A stretch of 64,000 nucleotides of DNA from Phragmites australis (Eukaryota > Streptophyta > Magnoliopsida > Poales > Poaceae), in the NCBI RefSeq assembly GCF_958298935.1, contig NC_084921.1:51199001-51263000 (forward strand). Reading direction: 5' to 3'. The first letter of the stretch is position 1; each line of letters opens with the position of its first letter. Shown here in pieces: positions 12,301 through 22,282 of this stretch. The translations under genes and the position numbers were made by a program. The notes beneath the pieces were generated by a model. That model saw nothing but the letters and a program-made list of their open reading frames with translations. It did not search any database and was not told the origin of the DNA.

Positions 12301-15300
12301 GCTGCCACGTGCAGCCCCGAGCACTCTCTCCCGAGCACTTCAGTGGGACCTTCGGGGCACGAGTCCTCGGGGGCTGCCACGTGCAGCCCCGAGCACTCTC
12401 CCCCGAGCACTTCGGTGGGACCTTCGGGGCACCGAGTCCTCGGGGGCTGCCACGTGCAGCCCCGAGCACTCTCTCCCGAGCACTTCGGTGGGACCTTCGG
12501 GGCACCGAGTCCTCGGGGGCTGCCACGTGCAGCCCCGAGCACTCTCTCCCGAGCACTTCGGTGGGACATTCGGGGCACCGAGTCCTCGGGGGCTGCCACG
12601 TGCAGCCCCGAGCACTCTCTCCCGAGCACTTCGTTCTTAGTATTTGGGCCCTGCAGATCATCGGGGAACTAGGGTGCTCGGGAACCAGAGGCGGCGGCCC
12701 CGAGCACCTTCTCCCGGGACTTAGCTTTTTCTTACCTTGCAGGGTGGTGACATGTGGTGGATGGCCGGCCTGGCCTCGGGACTTAGGGACCCCTGGTTCT
12801 GAATACACCGACAGCATCCCACATCCAGGTTCATCATTTTCTATTTTGTCACCCTGTTTATCTTAAATACATTGATTCGAACACTCATCTTATGCTTTAG
12901 GCGTTCCCGGAAGACGCAGAGTTGATCAACAAAGAAATCCCACACTTCTTGGTGATGCATTTACTCTTCGACGGGGTTGTGATGCCCGGTTCAAGTAGAA
13001 GACGACGAAGATCAGCGAACCTAAGGGATACAAGGGCGCCCTCTATTATTCAACCAGAAAATAACGAGGCCGATGATGACGATAATTTCATGCCACCGAT
13101 GCCTCGATGTTCCAGCAACAATATAGTAGAAGGTTCAACAAACACTGCAAGAGGATGTTCACACACCACATCGATATCGTGTACAACCAACAAGAAAATA
13201 GAACGTGCTCCTACCGTGATAGCTCAAGATGACGACGAGGATAACGATTTCATGCCACAACGACCACTCCCTCCGAGATATCTATCTTCGGAGGGCATTG
13301 ATGACCGTGAAGATAATGATGGATTTGCTTGTATCCATCCTCACAACTTCCAATCACCACCTCATAGATAACAACTATTTTACCCTGATAGTTTTGACTG
13401 GCACAACTAGCATTCTTCCGCTAATTTACGCCGTCACTTTCCACCGTTATCTTGAGATGATTAATGATACAAGGAGGAATATTACCACTATTATATTTTA
13501 AATTACGCATGTTCAAACATACCTAAGTGTTAAGACTGTCCACTGCCTTAGAGACTACATGCATAGTAAATTAGGAATTTTGAAATGTATATTTAAGTTA
13601 GCAAATAATTACAAATTTTATTGAAAATTGATAATTACATGAAATCACAACACGTCGGCATCAAATTTGGTACACCGTGTGCCGAATATAGCCGGATCCG
13701 TGTATTTTTAGGGTAAGATGCACCGAAAATCGTTTTTAAAATAAGATACTGAATACAGATGCTAAAATTATAAATACATCGATATATTATCTATTCCGAT
13801 AAATACCCTCCATAAATACACTGTCGATTTCTGCCGTCCGCGTCCGGTGTTGTATTTTAGCTACACGACGAACACGAGGGCACGCCTTTTCGCTTGTAGG
13901 GCCGACCGAACCACGGGAAAGTCGAGTGTTTTGGCAACCTAGGAGCAGGCTCGTGACGCTACGCCGCATTGTCGCCTCCGGCATGGACCACAAGTCACGT
14001 ATTGTAGTACTTGTCACTACTGTTGGTAAGTGAATCGATTTTGATTTGCTCGTAACGCTTAATTGACTACATGAAAGCAGATATTTACTGACAACAGTTA
14101 CTATCTCGAGTGTTAAAAATGTGCAGCTACCTTATCCAAACCAGGCCACGTTCGAAAAAAGGGCCTGTCTTAAAATTAGGAGGCACCATCAGCCGATGGA
14201 GTTAGCGACGGCAGCTTCCCGATGGGCAGTGGGCTTAAAGGGAGGTTGTTGAACGACAGGCCGGCTTGACGAAAGAGGCAGGGTACAGCGAGGCGGCGAG
14301 GATGCCACCAGAGACTGAGGCAGGTGAGCGAGTGAGCTTTTCATGTTGCCGTGCGGGGAGAAGAAACATACGCAAGAAAGAAGAAGAGAGAAAGAGCGCA
14401 CTATCCAGATGCAACGGTTATCCTACATCGATTGAAAAGCTCTGCGATGTATTTGGACAAGTAAATGACGCTAGTTAAGCTAAGTTGTACCTGCTACGAT
14501 TGTGAATGCTGAGACGACTCTACATTCACATCGTCATGTGCTCATGTGACATGCCGGATGCAACGTAGGAGAGCAAATAATTCAGGGCTCACGTCGCAAC
14601 ATCGAATCCACGGAAAGCGTTTTCGGTGTAGAGAAACGGCTAGTTTAATGGAGGGCCGGGTGGGTCACGAGCACCATATGAACGCTGCGGCATTCATTTC
14701 ATGCACGTACGTGTACGACCGCACAAGAAAGCAGCCGCAAATTTGGGAATTTAGACAACATACGTGACCGTATTTGTGAAAATAGACAACATGTCGACGT
14801 ATTTGCAAATCTAGCACTCGTATTCGGTATCTCAAATACCGAAATTTGAATTTCGGAAACTGAAAATCCGAAAACACCGTATTCGGCAACTGAGGTGCCG
14901 AATACGCAGTGCCGTATTCGGCACCTCAGTTGCCGAATATGCCGGCCGACTGATTTGCCACCGCTTTTTGCTGCGTCGCATCAATCTCTTTTACGTCACA
15001 TCAATCAATTTTCCCTTCCCTCCCGTGATGCTTTCGGCCGGTGCATGCATGTGTTGTTTTGGCGCTACACGCGGAGAGATCGCTGGTCTGCTGAATAAAT
15101 TGAGGTCGCAGCAGCAGCAGAGCAGAGAAGGGAGAAGAGAAGGGAGCAGAGGAACGCGAGAAGCATCAGCAGAAGAGGAGCAACACAATCACTTAATTAG
15201 CTTTCGTACCGGTTAGTCCTTATATTACCGTACACCCTCTAAGACAACAGTATGGGACTGCTGGTTCACACGCAAAAGGCGCATAATATGTGATTTCAGG

Positions 15301-17519
15301 CCATCTAGATCAATAGGTACCTCAACCGAACTCTCTATGTGCTGGCAGTTCTGAATTGTTACAAGTCTCCCGTGCAAAACTGTGGGACGTTCTCCATAAT
15401 AAATATGGAAAATCATATCGTATCTCCTAAATAAATATACATGTAATAAATAATAAGTACAAAAATAATACTAATTAAATTGTGCAATATACAACTAATA
15501 TGCATCTTTATTGCTACTGGACACTATCTTCTACGGTTCTACCAAACCTAAGTGATTAAACTAATTAATCAAGTTAATTGATTAATTATATTACTTTAAT
15601 AAAACTAATTACCTAGATTAAATCACGTAAATTCATGTTACTATATTAAGTAAAGAATCTAATCACACTTACTAATAAAAATTATATAACCCAACTAAAT
15701 CATTAATTTAAATACTCTAATTTACCAAAATAATATAATTAATTAAATGTACTTGAATGAATTTAACAATATACTGACGAAATGACTAATATACTTCTGA
15801 ACGAACTAAGAAAAATCTAATTACAATTACTAATTAACTACGTAATCTAAAAACTTACCTTAAGAAAATTGAGCGCGGCTGCTGCTCGCGTCGATCCTCT
15901 CCGGCTGCCCCCCTCTGCTCGAGCTGCTTCTCCTAGCGTTGCTCCGCTGCTGCTCTCTTCTCTCCACTGCTGCTCTCTTTTCTTCTCCCTTCTCTCCACT
16001 GCTGCTCTCTTTTCTTCTCCCTTCTCTCCACTGCTGCTCTCTTTTCTTCTCCCTTCTCTCCACTGCTGCTCTCTTCTCTTCTCCCTTCTCTCCTTTGCTG
16101 CTCTATTCTCTTCTCCCTTCTCTCTTCTGCGAGCCAGGGCTTTTTATTAAGCGCAAAAGCAGCATCCCGCTGGCACGCACACACCGAAAGCATCGACAGG
16201 ACGTGAAAGCGACATGATGCACTGAATTCGGCAACTGAGGTGCCGAATACGGCACTGTGGGCCGTATTCGGCACCTCAGTTGCCGAATACAGCAGAGTAC
16301 AGGGTGTATTCGGCAACTGAGGTGCCGAATACGGCCCACAGTGCCGTATTCGGCACCTCAGTTGCCGAATACGGTGTTTTCGGAATTTCAGTTTCTGAAA
16401 TCCAAATTTCGGAATTTGAGGTACCGAATACGAGTGCTAGATTTGCAAATACGTCGACATGTTGTCTAATTTCGCAAATATGGTCGCGTATGTTGTCTAA
16501 ATTTCCAAATTTGCCGAAAGCAGCTCATCAGTGCAATACGTAGATCGTACAACAGAAGAAAACAAAAGGAAAAGACAGAAATACGTGTATTTATACGTAC
16601 CTACGGTAGCGGTGTTGAAGGTGGAGACGCCGGGCGTGTCGGCGTTGAGATTGCCGGTGATGACCGTCCGCCCCATGCCGTCGCCCACGACCACCACGTT
16701 CGTCTTCTCCCACGGCACGGTCACCGTCTCCCTGTACACCCCCTCCTTCACATGCACCACGAACATCGCGGCGCCGTAGTCCGGCGCCGCCGCCACCGCC
16801 TCCCGCACCGTCTTGTAGTCGCACCCGGCCCCGCACACCGTCACGCGCGCCGGCAGCCCCTTGGGCACTCCAAGCGCGTCCATGTCAGCCTCCGCGGCCG
16901 CCGCCGCGGGGGGCCAGTACCCGTCGCGCTCGGTCTGCGGCGGGGCCCAGCGGGAGGTGTCGTCGCCGTAGCGCTGCCGCGCGGCGAGCATGGAGATGTA
17001 GTTGCTGTTGACGGCGATGGTGTCGTCGAGGTAGGCCATGGCGTCGGAGATGGTCCGGGAGAAGTTGACGTACTTGTAGGCGGACCAGCAGTCGTAGAGG
17101 TGGAGCAGCGCGGTGGAGGCGGAGAGGAGCGACGGCGAGGGGGACGGCGAGAGGCGGTGGGAGGAGAGCGCGAGGAAGGTGAGGCAGTTGGTGGCCGCGT
17201 TGGAGAGGTTCACGTTGGAGGCGGCGGCGAGGACGGACTTAGCGGTGGAGACGGCGGGCGGAAGGCGCGCGCGGAGCGCGGCGAGGGTGGCGGCGAGGAG
17301 GTCGGAGGTGGATGAGTCGGCGCCGGCGCTGGAGAGGGTGGAGACGCAGGCGGGCTGGAAGCGGGTGGCGTTGCAGGCGAGCAGGACGGCGAGCGGCGCC
17401 GCGTCGGAGGACGCCGGCGAGGGGGAGGGGCTGCGGTGGTGGTTGCGGAAGGAGAGAGAGAAGGGGAGGTGGAAGAGGAGGACGAGGAAAAAGGAAAGGA
17501 GGCGAGCCGAGGGAGGCAT
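9362..17519 (-). CDS. Pectin methylesterase with N-terminal PMEI domain (PME51-like)
   Basis: Two exons on the minus strand: 17519-16601 and 10047-9362. The 6,553-bp intron has a GTACGT donor and a TTTTGCAG acceptor; the phase-1 join gives 534 residues. Residues 1-24 are a signal peptide, about 44-195 a PMEI-like four-helix prodomain, and about 228-534 the pectinesterase beta-helix. Active-site blocks are present: GVYRE, HQAVAFR (Q330), QDTLY (Q352, D353), DFVFGN (D374) and LGRPWK (R450, W452). The enzyme removes methyl esters from homogalacturonan in the cell wall. No dibasic RRLL-type processing site is evident before the catalytic domain. The spacer resembles Arabidopsis PME51, so a PME51-like assignment is likely but from memory. 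Exon 1 is very GC-rich. The intron is filled with transposons, yet both exons and splice sites look intact. Confidence 0.93.
10681..11200 (-). pseudogene. Captured coding fragment, left arm of the foldback element
   Basis: On the minus strand, 11175-10894 is open (93 codons) and contains [19 protein letters not shown] and [10 protein letters not shown]; after a probable short intron it continues at 10872 with [15 protein letters not shown]. The same order occurs in the right arm. The CAG|GTTCAT ... TTAG|GCGTTCC pattern between them looks like an intron. I do not recognise the parent protein. It is truncated and probably non-functional. Confidence 0.4.
11629..11637 (-). promoter_or_regulatory. 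TATA box of the solo LTR
   Basis: CCTTTTATA on the plus strand is TATAAAAGG on the minus strand, in the same place as in the full-length LTRs, just after GGCGCGCC. It points in the same direction as the pectinesterase gene. Confidence 0.7.
12131..12640 (-). repeat. Seven 73-bp G-box palindrome repeats in the solo LTR
   Basis: CCACGTGCAG recurs at about 12160, 12233, 12306, 12379, 12452, 12525 and 12598, a 73-bp period. Each unit has a near-perfect hairpin, GGGGCTGC(C)ACGTGCAGCCCC, around a CACGTG core. The long frames here in both strands are products of this periodicity, not genes. Confidence 0.9.
12819..13371 (+). pseudogene. Captured coding fragment, right arm of the foldback element
   Basis: Inverted counterpart of 10681-11200. 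The open frame from 12922 to 13371 (149 residues) begins [15 protein letters not shown], is preceded by a CTTTAG|GCGTTCC acceptor-like site, and has acidic DDDDNF and [13 protein letters not shown] segments. It includes about 270 bases missing from the left arm. The product is unrecognised. Two differing copies of an intron-bearing fragment inside one element suggest gene capture (Pack-MULE style); this is inference. Confidence 0.4.
13845..14726. other. Pectinesterase intron sequence between two foldback elements
   Basis: About 880 bases of apparently original intron. Short open frames here lack any recognisable domain, and I see no clear repeat. Confidence 0.45.
14736..16515. mobile_element. 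Foldback MULE-like element, 1,780 bp, in the pectinesterase intron
   Basis: The outer 250 bases at each end are inverted copies with the order GCAAATTTGG, GACAACAT, CGACGTATTTGC, CACTCGTATTCGG and repeated GGCACCTCAGTTGCCGAATA palindromes; weaker similarity continues inward to the CT-rich centre. A perfect 9-bp TSD, GAAAGCAGC, flanks it at 14727-14735 and 16516-16524. Its right end is 85 bases from the pectinesterase 5' splice site. There is no transposase frame. The AT-rich middle (15400-15860) holds nothing I can name. Confidence 0.88.
15945..16125. repeat. 32-bp CT-rich tandem repeat inside the foldback element
   Basis: CACTGCTGCTCTCTTTTCTT recurs at 15965, 15997, 16029 and 16061, with a degenerate unit at 16093. 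The open frames of Leu/Ser or Glu/Lys repeats in both strands come from this array. Confidence 0.85.
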
Positions 17520-18001
17520 TGCTGATAGTTGGATGGCGTTGTACGTCCGCGCGCGGCTGGGAGTGGAGTCGCTACTGCCTACTGGAGTGTGTGGGTGGCC
17601 GGGGTGGTTATCTTGGGGACGGAGACGACCAGGCTCGGTTGGAGAAGGGGATGAATATGATTATGAGGGATGGGTGGAGATGTAACAGGAAGTAGGAGGA
17701 AAGCATCCATGTCTCTTATTATCTGAATCCTTTCTATTGATTTTTCTTCCGTTTTTTTGTTGATTTGGTTTTCCTTACTTCAGATAATGAGATATATACA
17801 TACCTTCTATTGATCTTGCTTCTGTTATCGTTGATTTGGTTTTGCTTACTTCAAATAAGGAAATGTATTTATCATGTTCAGCAACATAACCACCAATAAT
17901 TTTGTACACATGCGGCCATACGCTCGTAATTTTGTACACATAATTCGTGTACTGCAGTATTCAAACCGGTATCATGGTAGTTTAGACACATATAACATAC
18001 T
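17520..18001 (-). promoter_or_regulatory. Upstream region of the pectinesterase gene
   Basis: This is the probable promoter and 5' UTR of the minus-strand pectinesterase. It includes a 73-bp direct duplication, with TCTATTGAT at 17733 and 17806 and TTGTTGATTTGGTTTT-like sequence in both copies. I cannot place a convincing TATA box. Confidence 0.4.
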
Positions 18002-18010
18002 CCATATGCC

Positions 18011-18533
18011 GGTAAAAATCCAAAATTAGAAAATATATCTGAATGTATTTGCCGAAATAGATAATGTGTAGTTGTATTTATTAATTTAGCATCTGTATCC
18101 GGTACACGGTGTACCGAAAAAGCCATTTTCAGCATACGGTGTGCCGAATACGGGCAACAATACCGTATTCGGCACATCGTGTGCCAAAAATACTTTTTCG
18201 GTACACGATCATGTCACATCTGTTTTTCCGGTACACGGTCATGTTGGTAACAAAAAAGTGTTTTTGGGCACACGGTGTGCCGAATACAGCACTGTTACCT
18301 GTATTCTGCACATCATGTGTCGAATACAGTCCATTTTCTGCACACGGTGTATCAAATACGGGCAACAGTGTCGTATTTTGCATACCGTGTGCCGAAAATG
18401 ACTTTTTCGGTACACGATGTCTATTTTCGGTACATTGTGCGTCAAATACGGATGCTAAATTAATAAATACGACTACATATTGTCTATTTCGGCAAATACG
18501 TTCATATGTGTTGTCTAATTTTGAATTTTTGGC
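18011..18533. mobile_element. Small foldback MULE-like element, 523 bp, upstream of the pectinesterase
   Basis: The ends are inverted copies (AAAAATCCAAAATTAG against AAAAATTCAAAATTAG) followed by GTATTTGCCGAAATAGA on both sides. A perfect 9-bp TSD, CCATATGCC, flanks it at 18002-18010 and 18534-18542. The middle is a series of ATTCGGCACAYSGTGTGCCGA palindromes. It shares this module and end organisation with the elements at 10220 and 14736, so the three are one family. Confidence 0.87.
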
Positions 18534-18594
18534 CCATATGCCCTGCCACCGTCTCGTCATTACCACCACAACCCGTCCTTATTCTAGTGATGCC

Positions 18595-18855
18595 TGTTAT
18601 GAAATCTAAAATTTTACAATAGAATTTAGGTTCGTCTCGATTTCTAAAAAAATTTCCTTCTTAAAATAGGTCTCTATCTCTTAAAAATTAATTCTATCTT
18701 TTAGGGGTTTTTTACTTATATATATGGGACATCACCTCTTATTATAAACACAGATAAATAAATAATAGACAAGATTTCCCTTACATTGTGTCTATCTTTG
18801 CAATTGTTTTTCGAGGAATCGTTGGACTACACTCGGTAGCAGTAGTTTGTCAACA
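18595..18855 (+). repeat. 5' LTR of the Copia element
   Basis: This 261-bp LTR shares with 21721-22277 the blocks ATCTCTATCTCTTAAA, ATATATGGG/ATATACGGGG and CTACACTCGGTAGCA. The TATATATATGGG region at about 18716-18727 may be its TATA box. Confidence 0.8.
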
Positions 18856-19089
18856 TGTTATCAGCACGAAGCTCTGCCAGAGACCAAGCTAGCGGAATGA
18901 ATCTGCCGTGACCGATTTGCATTGAATTGATATCGTCGTCAAGTGAGCAGGTCACGGCCTAGCCTATATGCCCTATGCGGTACAAATCACTCGCAAGGAT
19001 TGAAATGTACGATCGATTTGGAGCGCTTAATTGCAACAAACACGATCAGTGGGGCTCATAGTCACCACCTTACCGGCGGCCGCCGTCTC

Positions 19090-21062
19090 TACACAGATCG
19101 GAAAACGAAGGAACGTGCCGTCGACGAACCACTATGGAACCTTTATGGAAATTTGGAATATATGTTGGCTATGAGACTGCATCTATAATCTGATATTTAG
19201 AATCAACAATAGGAAATCTACATACGGCTCGCTTCGCTGACTATATTTTTGATGAAAATAAATTTCCGTCATCAGGGGAAGGAAATATACCCTTGGATGA
19301 AAAATGTTAGGAAATTATATGGCAGACTGAAGGAATTAGGGCACATGATCCTCGCACTAGTGAAGCAAATGATGAATTACAGAAAATTATTGATTTGCAG
19401 AGATTAGCAAATGACATTCCTTATCATTTTTGTGATTTGAAGAGTGTGACTAAATTGCATGTACCTGCACGCCATGCACCGGAGAGGGTGAAAGTACCAA
19501 AAGAGGGTACCTCTCATCTTGTCCTAGAAGCTCCGAATAATAATAAAAGGATAATAAATTCGATTTCTCAAGTCACAAATAGCTAGAGACGTCTGGCGAA
19601 AATGGGAAATGAAATCTTATCACAGCCGATCATAAAAATTCCTCAAAGGAAAATGAAGGGGAGCTAGTTGAGACCTGACGATTGTATGGAATATCAGGAA
19701 ATAAGCATACCAGATTTGAATCTTCCCAAGCAGGAAGAAACCAGCGAAAATACATGTGCTGAAATTAAAATTGATGCTGTTAAGCTAAAGGGCCTTGCTC
19801 CAATAATAAGAAATAATGAAGAAACACCTGAAAGTACACCTGAAAGAAATTATGAAGATCAAGATATAGAAGCACCTGAAAATGCAACCTATAATAAAAT
19901 AGCAATAAGCTATATAAATTTAGGAGAATCCTAAATAGAGTAACCACAATAGTCGACACATACTTCGCAAATAAATTACCATAGTCATAGATCATGACCT
20001 TGAGCCTGCATCGCTCACTGAATGTAGAATGAGGTCAGATTAGGAAGATTGATAGAATGCAATAATGGCTGAACTGTTATCCCTGAACAAAAGAGATGTT
20101 TTGGGGCTAGTATGCCGCACACATCTCCACATCAGACCAGTAGGATACAAGTAGGTTTTTGTTCGTAAGAGGAATGAAATTATAAGGTACAAAGCACGAC
20201 TAGTGGCACAAGGTTCCACTCAACGATCAAGCGTTGATTATGAAGAAACTTATTCCTCAATGATGAGTGACATTACCTTTAGATATTTAATCTCAATGGC
20301 AGTCAACCTGAAGTTCAAAATAAAATTGATGGATGTTGTGACCGCATATATTTAATCTCAATGGCAGTCAACCTGAAGTTCAAAATAAAATTGATGAATC
20401 CAGTCGCCTTGATTCGAACGTTTACATAAAAGTATCTGAAGGAATACAATTGTCAAATCAGGATAGAAGAAATAGACATATTTATAGCGTACAATTGAAG
20501 AAGTCACTATATTGATTGAAATAGTCACATCCTAGGATGGATTGTGTATACGAAGATGATCTGAATATCAATGGTACAAAACAAGAAATAGAAGACAAGC
20601 TTATACGTGAAGTATGAATTTGAAATGAAAGATTTGGGTAAAACCTAGTTTTGCTTAGGCATGCAGCTAGAGTATGTGACAGATGAAATTTTAGTACATC
20701 AGTCAAAGTACATTCAGAAGGTGTTAGAGCGGTTTGATTTTTGAAAAATCATTTCCCGCTAAAACCCCCATGGTCAGAAGATCATTGCATGCAGATCAAG
20801 ATCCATATAGACCTAGAGAAGAGAGGGAGGAAGTATTGGAACCAGAATTCTCAATACAGCGTAAAGCCCACTAGAAGGTATTGGAAGGGCGTGAATGATA
20901 TTCTTCGTTACTTGAAAAGTAGTAAATATATGGGTTTATTCTACAGAAAGAATCAGGACCTAAGTCTAGATGGATACGCAGATACTAGGTACTTGTTAGA
21001 CCCGCATACAACGAAATTACAGACTAGTTATGTTTTTCTATGTGATGAAACTGCAATATGCT
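19090..21062 (+). pseudogene. Copia pol remnant (integrase C-terminus, RT, RNase H)
   Basis: Fragments in several frames match Copia pol in order. GYETAS and ARFADYIFDE (about 19165-19260) come from the region after the integrase core; a Glu/Pro-rich linker follows (19668-19934); RT pieces are at about 20150-20400; a YEDDL remnant of the YVDD box lies near 20550; and RNase H-like GYADTRY is at about 20970. Many stops and frameshifts, and a 65-bp tandem duplication in RT, make it non-functional. Gag and the integrase core are missing. Confidence 0.75.
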
Positions 21063-21720
21063 AGAAATCTTGAAGTAAATTCTTGTATCTACTTCGACGA
21101 AGCACTCAGAAATAATAGCTTTATATGAAGTCGTATGAGAATGCGCATGCTTAGAAGAGTGATCAATCATATCCATCAGTCATATGGTTTGAACACTACT
21201 AATACCCCTATGAATGTAATGATGTATGTATTGCACAAGTGTAATCGGGATATGTGAAAAGCAACTTAACGAAGTATATCAACCCTAAGTTCTTTTATAC
21301 TTATGAATTACATAAGATGAACATAAATAAAGGTAATGAATACTAAGTCATATGAAAATCTTGTAGATTTATTCACCAAGTCTCTTCTCGTATCTACTTT
21401 TGAAAGATGTGTTTGTTGTAATGGGATAATGATACTTAGAGAGTTGCACCTTTCAGAGGAAGAATTTTCACTAATATCGATATGAAGAATTAAATCTTAG
21501 TCAAAAAGATTATGTGCCCAAAGTTAATCATGAAGATTATTTGAAACATTTTGGGTGAATTGTACTCTTTTTCCCTTAGATGAATTTTCCTGAAGTTTCT
21601 CATGTTAAAGTTTTTAATGAGGCAATTCTATGACCATATTGCGAGCTAAGTACTATTTCTCCTAATTTTTGGAAAGTTTGATGAGACATATGCATTTTAC
21701 GAGAAGTGTTCAAGAGGGAG

Positions 21721-22277
21721 TGTTAGAAAATCTGGAGTTTTACAATAGTACTTGAGCCCATCTTGATCTCTAAAGATTTAGCTTTCTTGGAATAGATCTC
21801 TATCTCTTAAAGATTTTTGTACTATATATACGGGGAAACATCTTTTATTGTAAACATAGATGAATAAAGAATAAACAACATTTCTCCTGCATTATGGCCT
21901 ATTTGATAGAGCTCCAAGAGTAGCTTCCCGGCTGGAATCAGAGGGAACTCTGCTGAACAGCAGCTTTAAGCTTTTAGCTTTTAGCTCCCTGAGTGGAATC
22001 CATGAGAGTGATTCTCTGAAATGAACTAGAAGCTGGAGAGCTGAAAAAAGCAGCTTCGCCTGATTCACTTCCCGCATAGAATCACTTCCTCCATATAGTT
22101 TATTCTAGATAATCACAAGAGAATCAACTTCAGCCACAGAATCACTTCCCCCAAAGAATCACTCTCTGTAGAGAATCTGAATCAGGGAGAGTTCTACCAA
22201 ACAGGTCATATATCTCTCTTTGCAATCATTCTATGAAAAATCGCTGAACTACACTCGGTAGCAACAATTTTTCAATA
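21721..22277 (+). repeat. 3' LTR of the Copia element, split by a MITE
   Basis: The LTR runs 21721-21895 and resumes at 22209, interrupted by a 313-bp MITE. Comparison with the 5' LTR shows the insertion point precisely. Confidence 0.8.
21896..22208. mobile_element. MITE in the Copia 3' LTR
   Basis: It begins GGCCTATTTGATAGAGCTCC and ends, read in reverse complement, TGACCTGTTTGGTAGAACTC. The interior has AGCAGCTT and GAATCACTTCC motifs in both orientations. The flank is a 2-3 bp duplication (TA or TAT), and the 5' LTR shows the empty site. The superfamily is uncertain; a Tourist/Harbinger-like element is one possibility. Confidence 0.75.
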
Positions 22278-22282
22278 ATGCC

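Larger units (their letters stand above)
11213..12813 (-). mobile_element. Solo LTR of the Tat-lineage Gypsy family (reverse orientation)
   Basis: The 1,601-bp segment is the reverse complement of the LTRs at 48328-49792 and 61260-62725. It ends TGTCGGAG..CACCGACA and is flanked by a perfect 5-bp duplication, GCATC, at 11208-11212 and 12814-12818. There is no internal region, so it arose by LTR-LTR recombination. It inserted in the right arm of the foldback element, within the pectinesterase intron and parallel to that gene. It contains seven 73-bp repeats rather than five, which accounts for its extra length. Confidence 0.93.
10220..13835. mobile_element. Large foldback MULE-like element in the pectinesterase intron
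   Basis: The left arm (10220-11150 or so) is the inverted copy of the right arm (about 11196-13835, not counting the solo LTR). The tips read GGCAAAAAT and GGCAGAAAT in reverse complement. A perfect 9-bp TSD, GTCCGCGTC, flanks it at 10211-10219 and 13836-13844. The outer parts contain TGCCGAATA-type palindromes shared with the elements at 14736 and 18011. The inner parts carry matching coding-like segments in opposite orientation. Without the solo LTR and its 5-bp duplication the element is about 2.0 kb. There is no transposase, so it is non-autonomous. Confidence 0.85.
18595..22277 (+). mobile_element. Decayed Copia LTR retrotransposon
   Basis: The 5' LTR (18595-18855) begins TGTTATGAAATCT and the 3' LTR (21721-22277) TGTTAGAAAATCT; a perfect 5-bp TSD, ATGCC, lies at 18590-18594 and 22278-22282. 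A primer-binding-like TGTTATCAGCACGAAG follows the 5' LTR, and a purine tract AAGAGGGAG precedes the 3' LTR. The internal region keeps only the integrase C-terminus to reverse transcriptase part of pol. The LTRs have many differences, so it is old. Confidence 0.85.

Noticed and set aside
12017..12866. Long open frames on both strands of the solo LTR
   Set aside because: They follow the 73-bp repeats, whose GC-rich units lack stops in several frames; the peptide repeats itself and has no domain. The same applies to the LTRs at 48312-49018 and 61163-61950.
15860..16339. Lys/Glu- and Leu/Ser-rich frames in the second foldback element
   Set aside because: They are products of a 32-bp CT-rich tandem repeat.
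16752..17695. Plus-strand frames over pectinesterase exon 1
   Set aside because: They are Arg/Gly-rich mirror images of the GC-rich exon with no recognisable domain.
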